Notes: generated from the letters alone by a model not told the origin. Counted from the stretch's first letter, positions 47,450-62,239 are shown. The stretch is DNA of 64,000 nt from Orthonyx spaldingii (GCA_013397795.1 VZTJ01003252.1:1-64000), one strand, 5' to 3'. Translations and numbers: made by a program.

Positions 47450-50400
47450 AAACTCTGTGTGTATTAGCACAGTTGGCCTCACAAAGTCTTATCACCTAGC
47501 TTGGGAAGGTTGAAAGATTGGCTTCTACTGATAAAGCTTGATCCCCCTTACCCATACCCACTATTTAATTATATTTTCATCTAGGAACTTCAGTACTGAC
47601 TTCAAAGCTGCTGGATGGTTGGTCTAAATAATGGGGAGTTTGGTCACCGGGAGAGTTAAGGTGGTGTGTGCCACTGGCAAAGAGACAGGAGAGACCACAG
47701 TGTGAGCTTGAGGCCTCTGCAATGGCACGGAACTGATAAGGAGAGATGTGCCCAGATGATCATAGCAGGAAATTCATGACCCGTGCTGTGCAAAAAGATA
47801 AAAAAAACCCCCATGTTTCTGTCATCCCATTGAAGTTAGCTTTTTTTTAAGTGTACAAGAACTTCTTGCCACAGCTTTGTGCTGTGAACTCATGTTGAGA
47901 CAATTACCTGTGATGACCTCTAAGTCCCTTTCTGAATTACTTATTTCCAAGACAGAAATTTGTACAACCTTTACTTTGGGTTCCTAGCTATCTTGTGTTA
48001 TATTTGACCATACAAAATGTACTTATATTGCTTTGTGATCACCTACCAAGTGATTCAGGTCTCCCTGTAAGAGTAACAGGACTATTACGTATACTCTTTG
48101 ATCTTATCAGTTACTATGCTAATAAAATTTTTGTAGCTTTAGTTCAGATAAAAATTGGGGACAAGAATAAATTCCCTTTGGCCTTATGGCTAAAGCTGCA
48201 TTGCTGACTACATTCTCAGTATGATTTACATTTTGATATCCATCAAGGAAACAAGTTTTGATTAATTTTGCTGTCTTTTAGATCCAAGATCTTGAGATAA
48301 TCAGAAACTGAATTGTCATAATTCTAAGACAATCCCAATTATATTAAAATATATCTTGATTATATCCCTTAGATCTGAAGTCCTGGCATAAGAAAGAAAT
48401 AGTGGATTTGAAAAGACCTACTTTCCATGAATTCATGCTGACTGATGGCAAACAGTACCATAGTCTCTACATTTAATTGGCAGTCTCAAATTGTTCCATA
48501 TTTTTTTCCAGGAATTGCTATCTAAGTACTCTCAAATTCCCACAGCCCCTGCTTTTATTCAGTTTTTAAATCATGGCACTCCTGCAGTGTTTTTAAATTT
48601 CTATAAGTTTCAAGTGTCTGTTAATTATGAAAAGTAATAGATATGCCCATAGAGAAAGTTTCTCAGCAGCTTCCTCTAAGACAATTGGATTTTGTTTATT
48701 CTCTCCTGCTGTTTGATTGGCAAATCTTTCATTTTTCTGCAGATGTCTTCCATTTTTTTCATTGTAAATGGAGTTGAATGTTTTGTGCCCTTCACAGCTG
48801 AGTAAGGGATAGATTTTCCTTGCTTGTTAGTAAGAGAATTTACCAATCATTGCTATTCTTCTACATTTCCTAACTGAGGTTTCTTAATTTGTTTCTTAAT
48901 TCTTTAGTCCTTGTTATCTAGTTTTCTCATTACATGGACTATAAACATGGATGATATTATATTATTGCTTCTGTATGCCTTTTTAAAACACTAGGACTAG
49001 ATTATTTTTCTTTTTTTGGGCATCGTTACCAGAAGAGGAAATGGTGCATCTCAGTGAACCTGTGACAAACCTCATCCTATCCAGACATAGTTTGAATGCC
49101 TTTTTGTCAAGCACAACTTTCCGTTAATTTCTGTTGACTGTGCAACCAAATCACTATAAATGTCTTGTTTAATACATCCTACTTGGTTTACCAGTCAATT
49201 AACTTGGCAGTTCTTTGTCTTTTTTAAACTCTTCTAAATACATATTCTAGTGATCAATCCTGCATTCCTCATGACTTACGCAAACTGCTATCTAGGTCTT
49301 ACAGCTATTATTTGGAAAATTGCTAATTTTAGGTCTAATTGGAGCAACAGATTTAAAAAAAGAACCAATTTTGTTCAGATACTATAAGGAAAACTTGTTT
49401 CTGAGGTTTTTGAACATGAGGAAATGTGTTTGGTTCAATTTACTTATTTATTTATTTGAAATAGCTTTGAAATAGCTTGACTCTATTGTCCTTTGAGATA
49501 GTGGATCTTAAATTCACTTAAAGCTCCATTCAATACTGCAAGGCCAGTGCATTAATCAAATAGCAGACTTGGAAAACACACAATGAAATTTTTAACCATA
49601 AGCTCTTGGTGCCAGTGGTCAGAAGCACCCACCGTTAAGTGCTGCTGCATTAGACATCACTGATGAGAAGCCAATATCCAGGTGCCACAAAAGCTTATTA
49701 ACTTAAAATATCCAGGTGAACTGTTTCTCAGCTGTAGTGCTGCAGCCCTTATGCTCATCACAGTGGATTTATTATGAGGTTCATTCTGCTAGTTTAGAGA
49801 AGAGGTTTTTTGTCATAGCAGATCACCTTTCTGTTGCTGGCCAACTTTTGCCTTCCTCAAACCCTTAACTTCACCCTTCATATATTCAGTGAAGGTATAA
49901 AGAAAACACAGGGCTATCCCTATGTGTATGTAATGATGTGCTTTGTATTTTCTTTCCATTACAACAGCTTCAGGCCTAAAGCTTACTTATCACCTCTCCT
50001 CTATTTTTTTCCTCTTTGCCTCTTTTTTTGCCAAGCAGAGATCACAGCACCCTGGTCTCCCACCCAGATGGAAGCTTTTCCTCAGCATGGCAAACATAAC
50101 CTTACAGAACCCTCTGCTCTCTCGAGGACACACGTACCAGAGGCATCAACAGTGCATCAAACAAAAGCAGTGGGACATCTAAATGTCAATCACAGTCTGA
50201 GATTCTCACAATATCAAACTCACTGATGCTGTGGGAGGCTTGACTGGAGGGAGAGCAGAGGATGTGACAGGATGAAGAGCTGACTGGCCCTGCCCATGGG
50301 CTTCAGGCTGCATCCCCACCTGGGGAAGATGGGCTGATGTGTGAGGCTGTGCTTGCCGACACACAGCCTTTTCCTCCAGCACAGGGGGCAGGCCAAGATT

Positions 50401-53400
50401 TTAGACTGCCTTTTTGTGGGCAGTTGATTCCTTTTCTATTTCTGCATAAAGACATGGATTTCACAAAAAAATCTGGACTCTTATCTAGCTGTACTCCATG
50501 AGCTGCATGAGGTTCCATTTGACTCCTCTATATGAAAAATAAAGGACTTGATCTTGGTAAAAGTTGGAGAGCAGAGAAAGTGTAGGCAGTTTAATACATG
50601 ACTAACTGAGTATCCAGAAGTTCCGCGGAGATGTTTGGGTCCTTAACTTTACATGCAGAGCTTACTTTGCATCCAGATGATTTTACATATAGGGGTAAAG
50701 AGGGATATCAGCTGATAACAGCAAAGTAAACAGGTTTCTGAGTGGTGCCACTGGCATCACAAAGTCTCACTGTGCACCTTTGTTCTCCACTGATCTTCCC
50801 CGTTTCCCAGCAGTCTTGAATTAGCGATCATCAGAATGCATGAGGTCACTAAGGAGGTATTACTCTTGCTCTCAGTAGGGTAATAGGTTACTTTACAATT
50901 AATATTTAATGGGAGTGAGTTTGGAATCTCCAGGAAGTCATTAGTAGTTGATCTGCTTAAAGGGGGGTTATTTGGGTTCATCCCATCTACAGTAATTATA
51001 ATACATGTAAGCTTGTGGGCAGCAACCACACAGGATACTGGGTCTTGAACCCTGAGGGGAACAAAAGCCTGTCTGAATGAGGAGCAGATATCCGTAATTC
51101 ACATAAGATGGGAAAAGTGCTCTCTGAGAATAAATACAGTGTATAAAATAATACCTAAAGCTATTAATCTTTGTGTTTAAATTTTTAAAAAAAATTATTT
51201 GGAAAAAAGTTCCTTCATTTAGACATGCCTTTACTGTTGTATTCTGAAGTACAAACAGGGTACGAAGCTCAAGCCAAACTTGCCCATAATACAGATCATC
51301 AGACCAAAACAATTCCAAGAGCACTGGAACAATACCACAAAAAAAGCAAATGAAATAAATATATAAACCTTAGATTTAAGCAACCAGTAGAGAACTGCAG
51401 TGGGTAATTTTTCATAAAAACACAAATACCTCATTTATCCAGAACCATATTTTTTGATTGACTGCAGTTATTTGTGATATTATGCCAAGTTTGGCAAATA
51501 GCTCCACTCCACCATAAATATAATTTTCTAATAGGAAATAGTTCATTTTGACAGTTTATAAACTAGGTATTTTGATTTTTTTTTTTTTGAATCAACATTC
51601 TAAAACTAAATATATATATATCTCAAATGTTTTTAGATATTTAAAAGTTACTGAAGTTGAAGTGTTTCAGGGTGGAATAGCCAGATTTTTTTTTTTTTTT
51701 TTTTTTTTAAAGAGAGATTATGGAGATTTAGTTGTAATTTTCTCTAAGAGTGTGAAAATTCAGGCATTTATGTAGCAAGTATGGGATAGCAAGACATTCT
51801 GAAGGACCAGCAAAAGTCTTCATTTCACCCTCAATACAGAAAAGTTTGACATCTTACACCTTACAGTCCAGATGATATTGGTACTTATGAGAGTGAAACC
51901 AGAATATTTGAAACTTTGAGTTTCCACATGGGAAGTCCTCCAGAGTGATTCTGAGTGATTTAGAGGATGTGACCATAAGGCTGAAAGTTTATAAAAGGCC
52001 CCAAACTTTCCTGTCCTTTGCAGTGTTCTTAGTAAGCTTGGCTGCTACTGGGAACACATGGTGCCATTGAGTTTATTGTTGTTTATTGATCCAGGTAGAC
52101 TCTGAGTATTGACCTCTTTGCATGCTAGCTTTGATTCTCAGCAAGGACAGGGAAGGCACTCTGTGCTTCAGTCATCCTAAATTTTGTCTCAGAGTGATGT
52201 TCTTAATATTCTTGGCTCTTATAAATTTCCAGCTTGTTCTCTAAAGGAACTTAAAGGCATGAGACTCAACGGGTAAGCTCCAAGCCTGGACCAACAGCTC
52301 TTAGAGCAGGGGACTGATCTCTGCTGGTCCCTTGTGGCTGGTTTCAGCTCTTGTTCCAACAGGATAGTGAAGAAAAGCTGGGTTTCAGTAAAGGAATAGT
52401 CTTTAATCATCAAAAGAAGCCGGTATTAAAAAACAAAAAAACTAATAGTTTCTTTCTATTAGAATATATATAGACTCATCGAGAAACAGAGTTCAAACTG
52501 ATGCCCAGAAAACCAAATTATAAATTAATCTGATGGCAGTGATGCAGATTAAGAAGAGTTGAGTTATTCATGTTGGTTTTGTTTTTTTTTCCTTTTAATA
52601 TGTTTAGCCAGACCTCAAGATCCCAGAATATTGCTTTCTTATCACTATATTATCTCTTGGTATATTGTTTTTGCAGCTTAAATTTCACTGTTACATCTTA
52701 ACAACTTGGAATTTGTGGAACTGGTCTCATTTCATCACTAAGTTATGACAGTTTTGCTGTGTGTGTTATTAATCAGATTTGGCAGTATTTGTTGAGCTGG
52801 AGGACCTGCCTTTGTATGAAGAGGGGGAAAAGTGAAAATATACTGCTATTGTTGCTGATAGAAATCAAGCTTTGTGCTGTGTAGTTTCTGAAGTCCTTCA
52901 GTTCTGAAGCTGTTTGTGTGCCCGGAGTGCACCAGAAGCCCCAGGCTTTGGCTGAAGTTTCATCTGGATTACAAGAAAATCTGCTGACCTGTGTCAGTGT
53001 ACAACATATGACAAGTGTCAGAAAATGTCAGGAACTGCTGTGAACAACACATTTGATGAGAAATCAGTGAAACAAAAGAAAAATTAGACAGTGCTAGTAA
53101 GTACTGTGGTGTTATGTTTAATACATGCTTTTAGATGATCTGACTGTGCCTGTTAAATGTATCAGGAATGCAGTCTCTAATTAAAAAGAACCACAACGTG
53201 ATCCTGACTTCATTAAAACTGTGCATTTTCCTGGATTTAGTCAGACCTGTAGGTACTTGAAGATCCTGATGCAGAGACACACTTCCACATCTATAACCTC
53301 TTTCACTGTGATCTTGTAGTTTCAAAAAAGGAAAAATTAAAAATGGAAATGATACTGATTGATGTTACATGATCTCCAAAGCATCTTTCCCATAAAGTTG

Positions 53401-54769
53401 GAAGATTTATTTCTGTGGCAGAGCTGCTTCAGTGCTGAAGGCAGGAATCTCAGGATTCCCCATCTACAAGGATACTTTAACCACTCTGCTCCTGCTTGTC
53501 CACCCCCTGGATCTTGCTTTATGTATATGGAGAAATGTTTTTGAAGAGAAATGTTTTGCTGCTATTCAGAGATGTGAACTGTGGGTTTGAACTCTGGGCT
53601 CCAGATGAAGGCAGGCAGCCCTGATTTCTTGTTTACTCTTCTCTAACTTGTCATTAAGTCAGAGATTCAGCAACAACACCCATTTTATAGGTTTTGTGCC
53701 AAAAATTTACTGTTTCTGAGTACTCTGTGCCTGGAGAAGATTCCACAGGAGGAATCCATAGAGCATGTCCACAGCACTGACACCTCTCCAGGATTCTCTG
53801 ATACTCTGTCCAGGGACAGGGCAGGAAGAATCAGGCTAAGCAGCTCTTTAGGCAAGGAATTTTCTTGGCTGCAATACTATGATCTGGGTGTGTAGTAAAC
53901 TTTCATCCACACCAGAGACAGAGGGAGCTTAGGCCAGGAGTTCTGTAGCTGGTGAGCTCAAATTTCCCTTTTTGATTTCTGTAAGATTTTGGACACCCAG
54001 AAAGCTGATTTCTCAGGTCTCTCTGCTCTCAGTCTGCATTGCATTGCTGTCCCTCGGTCACCGGTACCTGCTCTTCTGAGGACAGCCCATCACCATCCCT
54101 GTCTAGTTGAGTGTAAACAAACCTTTTTAGGTTGTTTTGGATTTAGAATTCCTAGTGTTCTCCTAAATCCCATTTTATATTCTCATGTCTTTATTCAACT
54201 CTAAATCAAAAGAGGGTACGTATCTCAGCCTTAAAGGTTAAAGAATTTGATTATCTCTGCTGGCAGTGAACAGTGTCTTGAGGTGATATGCAAGTCATAT
54301 TTGAGTGCCCCTAATTTAAGAAGGCAATCTTGCATTTGCCTTTAGTCTTCATAATTATTTGATAATTATATGTCAATTTTTTCTCAGTTCCCTGATTAGA
54401 AATATTGCTTCCACAGGGTAAAAGGAACAAGTAATGGAGGATTGTGTGAAGTAGAGACCAAATTCAGGAGTAACACTTTTTTCTAATATAAGACTGTTTT
54501 AGCCCTTATGGTTACTTAAAATCTGAGTGTTGAAGTTTTTAAAATCTAGTTTGCTCATAGGTCAGCAGTGGGAAAACATGATCTCCACATTGGTAATGCA
54601 AGTTTTGCCCATTAGAGAAAAGTATTGTGAGCCAGTTCTCATCTTTTGCAGTTTTTTCTATGGGAGTGGTGGTGTTTGCAACATGATGTAATGTTACGGA
54701 AATAAACACTCTTACATAAAAACAATTATTCAGGGTAACAGACTGAGAACAATTGTTAGCAACTCTAAT
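47450..54769. other. AT-rich unique DNA, nothing firm
   Basis: No gene or known repeat was recognised over 7 kb. There is a T23 run at 51686-51708 and tiny direct repeats at 51943-51961 and 52070-52090. The longest frame (49834-50226, plus, 130 codons) starts in AT-rich DNA and has no motif. Bases 50240-50420 and 53990-54110 are GC-richer but unassigned. Confidence 0.5.
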
Positions 54770-55600
54770 CACAGAACCATAAAATCATAGAATATCCTGT
54801 GTTAGAAGGGACCCATAAAGATCGTCAAAGACCAGCTCCTGGCCCTGCACTGCACCATCCCCAAGAGTCACACCATATGCCTGAGAGCAGTGTCCAAACA
54901 TTTCCTAAACTCTGTCAGGCTTGGTGCTGTGACCACTTTCCTGGGCAGCTGTTCCTGTGTCCAATCACCCTCTGGGTGACGAACCTGTTTCTAATATCCA
55001 ACCTAAACCTTCCCTGACACAACTTCAGGCTGTTCCCTGCGGTCCTGTCACTGTTATGAGAGAGAAGAGATCAGTGTCTGCCCCTCCTCTTCCCCTCATG
55101 AGTATGCTGTAACTGCAGTGAGGTCTCCCCTCAGTCTCCTCTTCTCCAGGCTGAACAGACCAAGCGCCCTCAGCCATTCTTCATACACCTTTCTCTCCAG
55201 AGCCTTCAACATCCTTGTGGCCATTCTTTGGATGCTCTCTGATAGTTTAATGTCTTTTTTATATTATGGTGCCCAAAACTGCCCCCAGGCCTTCAGGTGA
55301 GACCTCCCCAGTGCAGAGCAGAGTGGGACATTCCCCTCCCTGTCCCGGCTGGCAATACTGTGCCTGATGCCCCCAGGACAGGGTTGGTCCTCCGGGCTGC
55401 CAGGGCACTGCTGATTCCTGTTCAACTTTCTGTCAGCTGGGAACCCCAGATCCCTTTCCACAGGGAGGGACCCCTCTCCAGCCTCTCATTCCCCAGTCCT
55501 TACACAGAACCAGGGTTGCCCCATCCCAGTTTCAGAATCTGGCACTTGCCCTGGTTAAAATTCCTATGGTTGGTGATTGCCCGTCTCTCTAATCCATCAT
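54770..55600 (-). mobile_element. CR1 LINE, 5'-truncated
   Basis: Read on the minus strand from 55600 down, the copy starts just after the RT active site (ITNHRNFNQGKCQIL, then GWGNPG and LGNERLE). It then shows the CR1 C-terminal region, including LRALGLFSLEKRRLRGDL-like wording near 55170-55115. It finishes in the 3' region (ggccaggagctggtctttga) and the terminal tattctatgattttatggtt at about 54795-54775. Stops and shifts break the frame. The plus-strand frames at 54799-55017, 55118-55300 and 55297-55620 are antisense shadows. Confidence 0.93.
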
Positions 55601-57184
55601 ATTTTGTAGATGATCAGTAGGGTATTAGCTCCATAACCTGCAGTTTTGTTTTATCCTTTGTTTTCTATGCCATTTTTCACAGTTCTGGAGCTCTTCCCTA
55701 GTGGTTTCATCCGGTGTTATATATGACAAGGAAAAGCATAATGCGTAAGAATTTTACCAGCAGAGAAATCCAACATTCACTCAGTGCATTACTACCATAG
55801 GTTTTAATTTTCAGGTTTTGGATTTCTTGTTTACACAGTTAAGTAAATTTGACTTTCTGTGTTAATAGCTGAATTTATCTAACTTGTACTTTAGATTTTA
55901 TTTCTGTAGAATGGCCTTACAAGAGGAAGAAGTGTATTTATTTTTCTCTCTCAGATGTATCTGTGTTCATTTCTGTTTCGATCATCTCTCCAAAGAGATG
56001 CCAGAAGGCAGCACCTTTTCTCATGTCTTAGGAGCGAAGGGTGAACTGATGATGGGGTGATCTGTGCTGACTTAAGCAGGCTCCTGTATGTGACTCCCTG
56101 CTGCTTTCCCTGGCTCTTTGTGCCCACTTGCCCCAGAGGATCTCAATGTGCAAAGGCAAAGATAAGAGGAAGGTTTACATGAACACTTTCCTTTTTCCTC
56201 TGGAAACAAAAGTCATGCTGCAGTGCTAGAATGACTTTTATTTTTGTTCTCTTGTTTTTCATTTTTCTGCTATTATTTTTATTTCTTGTTTTTAGGTGGA
56301 TGATAAAACTGATTCATCTTAAATCAAGGATCTTCTGCCTGTTTACTCAGCGAGGAGGATCCAATCCCAAGTGCAAAAGAGTGGAGACATTTATTGCTGG
56401 CATCTGTAATCACTGAGGTTGTCCATTTCTCTTTATTTTTACTCTGCTTCATCTGGGGGCAATTGTTTTTAGCTTTATTTTCTTTTAATGTCATTTCCTC
56501 TCCTAAGTCACCAATACCCTCTGAAGGTCAATAAGCGCTTTACAAAATATTTGGCTCCATTTTTAAGAAACTGAAAACATAAAAAATTAGAGAGATCACT
56601 GCAGAATGCTACAAAGGTTTGATGGAAAGAAATGGGGGCAGATTTCAGGGAATTAATAGCTAAATCTGCCTCAATGTCGTTCACATAATTTATACTGTAA
56701 GCATTTAGTGAAAGCATAATGTAACAGTACCTATTTGATGAGTTAAGAAATACTGGGCAGTGTTATATGACAGAATGACAACATTTTGTACCAATGACCT
56801 CTGTATTGAATTTACACAAGGAAATTCATAATACTTTAACCAGGCCTTGTTTATCATACCTGTATTATATGCATAGAGGGTGTCCCACAGAATGAAAATG
56901 TTTTATTTGTCTAGTGAACAGTTTTGTTTTTCTTTGAGCATTTGAAGAGCCAGTAAGAATTTCCATCATTGGAACTACAAAGACAAGTATGTGTACTAAA
57001 GATAGAGAACAGTAAGGAAAATTAAATAGTAGACTAGAGGGGAAGAGAGAATATAGGACTGTGAAATGTGATCCTGGCTTATTTGAACATCTAACTGAAT
57101 TCCCCAAGTAAAAATTAGGCACCAACAATCTACCCAGCAGTGATAGGTGCAATTATTACATGAATAAATTGAAAATGAATAAAA
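55601..57184. other. AT-rich unique DNA, nothing recognised
   Basis: No domain, repeat or RNA gene was recognised. The ORF at 56231-56416 begins with a Phe/Leu-rich string encoded by a T-rich tract and is not convincing. Confidence 0.5.
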
Positions 57185-57227
57185 TGGTTTGGTTTGGTTT
57201 AGTTTGGTTTGGTTTGGTTGGGTTTTT
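57185..57227 (+). repeat. (GGTTT)n microsatellite
   Basis: About eight imperfect GGTTT units in a row. The period is five, so it is not telomeric TTAGGG DNA. Confidence 0.93.
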
Positions 57228-60200
57228 CAAACTTTGTTTATTCAGTAATATGCTTTAATGCTTCTGATTATATAATCTATTTTTATTAGCAATATATGAA
57301 CTATCTGCATCCAAATGTTACTTCTTTTTGAAAAATTCTCCTCTGAACAACTGAGCCTCTATGTGGCAGGTTAAAGGTAGTCTAGAAGATACTAACATTA
57401 TTGTTTCTTTGTATGTCATAAGCACTGCTGAAAAAATGGGCAGAAAAATGAAGACACTTCTGTTTGTTCAGGTAAAGACAATATTATGCATGCAAGTGGT
57501 CTCCTTAGCCTGAAAAACAGTCATGATGAGTTTCTTGGTTTCCAAAATATTCAGGAGTAAAACATCAAAGAAATAATATGCTTCTAACATTAACACAGCT
57601 CACATTTCAAATCCTGCCCCGACTGCTTGGTTGTTTTGTTTGCTGCTACTGAATTCAAATTGTAATGTCTTCATTGCTGTGAGAAATATTTCCCTATTCA
57701 AATCTCTTTCTCCAAATACGTTTCTCTAAACATCATACTCAAGGTACTCAACTTCTAATAATGAAGATGTGTATGCTTGTTCTGTCTCTTTGGTCTTCTC
57801 CTTTGATGTGTTTTACTTTTATTGTGTTTTGTAATTCTGTTGTTAAGATTGAGCTATATGTTCAGTCACTTAGTGCAGAGACTTTATGAATATATTTATT
57901 ATTCTTCTCCAGATGATAGTTTGATTCGAGTCCTGTTCTCATTGCTTTTTGTATCCCTTGAAGAACAGAGAGTTTAGGTTGTTCTTTTCATGTTATTTGT
58001 TCTCCTAGCAACACTAGAAAAGAAGTGTACTGGCATGTTCAAAACTTTTTATAACATTAGGGAGATTTCAACTATTTACAGTAAATTCATCTAGACTGAG
58101 AAGTGCCAGCAGATCACTCTGTTGTTCAGATGGAAAAAAGTCCCTGCTCCAGGAGATTTGCTGTCTGCTCACAGAATGAGACGTCATAAAAGCAGAAAAC
58201 ATAGGAAAGCAGAAGATACTAGAGAAGTGGTTGTGAAGATCTGAATGCAGATTTTTTTTCCCCCCAAGAAAGGTCTGAACAAAGGCACATTGGCACTTTT
58301 GTATGTTCTGCTCTGCCCTGCCAAAGGCTTCTGCTGGAAACCTTCTTGTGGCCAAAGCCGATGAAGCACCCAGGGCAAGAGGGTGGAGGCACACGACTCC
58401 TTTATCAGAACAAGCCACTAGTGGGAATAAAAGGTAACTGGCAGTAAGATTGCCATAATCAGAGTCCTCATTTTTAAGAATTAGTATAACTTATTATTAA
58501 CTTTGCGTTTGTGGAGGAGTATGTGCGGGTGTCTTCATGGCAATTGCCTTTGTTACAAACAGCAGGCAGCTGCAAACAGAATGAGTTCTGAAATCTTTGG
58601 GCACACAGAAGCCTTATGTTTCTAAAATCCTGTAGTGTTCACTTTATTTCTTTGTATTTAATACCTACTACTTATTCAAGGAAGCATATAGGTCCTGCAG
58701 CCTCTGCACAGAACCTAAGATGTAACGTGCAGGTGAAGCACAGAAACCATGTCAGATGCATCTTTATTACGGTGTGACTATATGTGACCTACTGTCTGCA
58801 GCTGCCATACATCTTCCATATGAGTTAGGGAGGAAACAGGTACAAAAGGGCCTGTCCATATTCTCCCCTTTCTCTAGGAACTGTAGTCAAAGACCAGTAT
58901 GAGAGTAGAATTCAGATTTTTATTTAGATCTGTGGGTCTGATTCTGGTAGTGTAAGGTCAGTTTATGTGTTATGGAGTGTTTAGTCTAGGCATGACTTCT
59001 CCCACAATTTGTTCAGCTACCTTTCCATTAAATACCTCTCTTGTAATTTTGCATTATTTCCCATGGATCTGCTTTTGATGACATAAATATTATGACTTGA
59101 GACCACAAAATTTCCATTCCATAAATAATTAGAGAATTTGGTGAAAAGCAGCTCATTTTTTTTTTTTTCCCAAACATAAAGCCAAGAGAAGAAAAGGAAA
59201 ATTAAACCAAATAATACCAGAGAATATCAAATAAATCCACAGAATACCAGAAAACCAGAAGCCAATGGCTACAGTGCATGTCCAGAAAGCAGCCTGGTAT
59301 TGAGGCAGGGCATCACAGAGGCGGTGGTGGACTATTAAAACATCACCTGGGTAAAACAGTTACACAAGTGCATACACAGAGTCTTATAGCACCCTCCACT
59401 GCCCAGTGTCTCCTAGATCTTCCCTTGTTTCCCTCCCTCACCATCCCTATGTCTGTAAAAACACAATCTTTGCAGTAACTAGTCTGGTTGTTACACGGTT
59501 ACTGCAGCAAAGTACACTTATCTATTTTTTGCATGTTGTTATCTGTGTTTCTTCTGGCCAGTGTGCCTCCCTCCTGGTTCCTACACCATGGTGCTCTTCT
59601 CTCGTTCTCCTGCCTGGAGATTCACACCTGCACTGTGAACCCTCTTTCTGCCTGTGCTGTTGAACTGCTAGAGCAGAGCAACCATCGAGCTACTCTTGAC
59701 AGACTAAAGTTAGGTAACGCTGGATGTGAGCTGGGAACAGAGATCATCTGGTGGTTACCACTAAGGCCAGAAGTGCATCCACAAACAGACTGACGAGCAA
59801 AGCCTTAGCTGGTCCTTCACTTTTGATTTAAGTAGAACTCTATTTAGAATTGTATGTGGCATTGGGATATATGTCATTCAGTTCCATACAAACATCTATC
59901 ACTTACTACACTTAGTGCATAAATGTATGCTAATACCTGCTTCCCTGAATAAAGTGCTTTCCTAAGTTGGATCCTCACCTGACTTTCTGTAGACTCAGCT
60001 TCCCACTTGCTCCTGTGGATTCTGTGACATTTTCTACTCTGTCATTTGGCTTCATGCCCTTCTCCACCACAATCCATACCAGCTCCACAAACACATCCAG
60101 GTTTCCCCTTTTTAAACTTTGTACTTTCTCTGATGCTGCTTCTGATATCTAGAAAAGTTCTGTCTTGGTTTCAACAGGTTTTTGGGTATTTTTTTAAGAT

Positions 60201-61879
60201 TTGCAGGCTTAATCCTTTACAACTCCCTTATGAAATTGCTCCTATGGATTTTTTTTTTTTTTTGCTTAGAACTAGCACCGCTCTATTCTCTTTTATGTAA
60301 AAATAGTATGTCCTCTCTTGGTTTTTTGTATTATTATAGTACAGGATTTTCAACAGTAATGCTTTTCTTTTTCTACAAGTGCGACACTGCAGGAGAGAGT
60401 TTAAGAAGCTTTGACTGAGTTTTGGCAAAAGGATGTATTTTTAGAGAAAAAAGACACACACAGGCAATTTTCAGGATTATACTTAACTAAGGATTTTCCT
60501 AGTTCTTATGCAGACTTGAAGAAGGGCTCATGAGCTATTGCCATTTTTTTCTCAATTAGTTGAATAAATGATATTTTACCTCCCTATAAAACTTTAATTT
60601 AAAGATGTTATATACAGACATAATGCTATTCTTGTGTTCATTAAGAAACCTGCAGGCTTACTGAACTCATCCCATCTCACTGTTGCTTTTGCCAACAGGT
60701 ATTTTGTTTCATTTGGGGATAAATTGCTTGCAAGTGCTTTGTGACACACAAAATATTTCTTTGAGAATGTCAGATCAATATATAGCTGTATCATTAGAAA
60801 TACTATGAAGATGGCCTGAAATTGTGCACTCAATTGTTATTCATTAAAAACTAAGTCTTTACAAAATCCCAAAATAATTTAAAATTGCCAACACTTTCAA
60901 TTTTCATAAACTTATAGTGGAATTTTTTGCCCTGATATTTTCTGCCTTCTCAGAATTTTTACTGACATTTTTTATAAACAGTTCTTATTGACAAGAGTGC
61001 ATGTTTTCCTACTAGTGTTTACAATATATATGTAATTAAGTACATGAGAATTCAAACAGAAATGGTAAAAGGAGCAGATATAATATCGCCAAAAATTGAC
61101 AACTGAAATTTTGTACACCAGGAAAAAAAAACTGTATTGCATCACAAGGAAATAAAATTTTTCTTTTACTAGCAGAGATATTCACATCTGTAACTGAGAA
61201 AGAAAAATATCATGTAGTTTAAAGTTAAAATTTAACTGAATATGGTTTTGAGTATTATTTTCAGTTTCTAGTTCCACTAACATTTTATTGTTGAAAAGCT
61301 ATTGTTAATGATCTGAGATAAGGGTGAAAAGAGCTGGTGATTATGATTGTTGGCTGTTACAAAGACTTAGAAAAGGAAATAATATTTTATGAGTTTCTGG
61401 GTGAATATACCAAACAGGATGAGCTGTTTCCTGGCTAAGTAAAGATTTGTAGCTCACACCTGCAGGAACTGGTTCTGTGGCTCTGTATAACTTAGAAGTA
61501 AAATTTCTGCTTTTCAGGCCATGTTCAGTTTCTCCAGCACTCAGTTTTGCAAGTTCCCTGCTTCTGATGGCATGAAGCACCCCTTAATGGAACAGGACAT
61601 ATTGTTTTAGGATTATTAGGTGCCCAATCTTCCAGCCAAAACTCATTCTGAAACCAAAATATCTGCTGAATCAGCTTGAGAGCATTATTCTACTTCTGTA
61701 AGTTTTATGGAACACTGTGGTTTTCCTTTCTTCCTTTTCTGTATTATGTCTGCCCTGTTCCCACATGGTTTCTTAAATCTGAGTTAATATCAGAGGATTA
61801 AAATATTACAGTTAATTAAAATTATCCTATTAGTGACAAAAGCAGCACATCACTGAATTAAAACCAGTAGTTTAATCCT
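57228..61879. other. AT-rich unique DNA with poly-T tracts
   Basis: No gene was recognised. Poly-T runs lie at 59156-59168 and 60249-60263. The frames at 58068-58418 (minus, 116 codons) and 59488-59793 (plus) have no motif, and 58245-58420 is modestly GC-richer than its flanks. Confidence 0.5.
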
Positions 61880-62170
61880 TGGTTCAATGGTGCAATACAC
61901 CCCAAATACAATGCACTCCAGAGTTTGCTCAGAGGCAGCTTTCCCTGGGGAGAAGGCAGTGGAGCTGAGGGAGCAGTTCCCCTGCACAGCCTTGGGTCCC
62001 ACAGACACACAGAGTGGCACTGCAGAACCAGCCCAGCACGGAGAAAATGCAAAGGGAACTCCATCCCTGGCGATGGGACGTGCCAAACTGCTGAACTGGG
62101 AAATATGCACCAGACTTTTATGGTTTTCTCTTTCTGACCAACACATCTGTAACAACTCTGGTGTTTGTCA
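61880..62170. other. GC-rich block, possibly an old retroelement or LTR piece
   Basis: About 200 bases of clearly higher GC (from agagtttgctcagaggcagc to ggacgtgccaaactgctgaa) stand out from AT-rich flanks. Both strands stay open for about 100 codons. The wording resembles LTR sequence of avian endogenous retroviruses, but I cannot name a family and see no defined ends. The alternative is a unique regulatory block. Confidence 0.3.
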
Positions 62171-62190
62171 TGGATTTAAAAAAAACCTGC

Positions 62191-62239
62191 AATGCAAATA
62201 AATACATGCAAATAAATAATGCAACATGTAAATAAATAA
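62191..62239. repeat. (AAAT)n-type microsatellite
   Basis: Imperfect aaataaat units are interrupted by catgca and acatgt. This is ordinary simple sequence. Confidence 0.9.

Noticed and set aside
49834..50226. 130-codon plus-strand frame as a possible gene
   Set aside because: No recognisable motif, hydrophobic part encoded by T-rich DNA, no convincing splice pairing or codon pattern.
57185..57227. Interstitial telomeric repeat
   Set aside because: The unit is GGTTT with period five, not TTAGGG.
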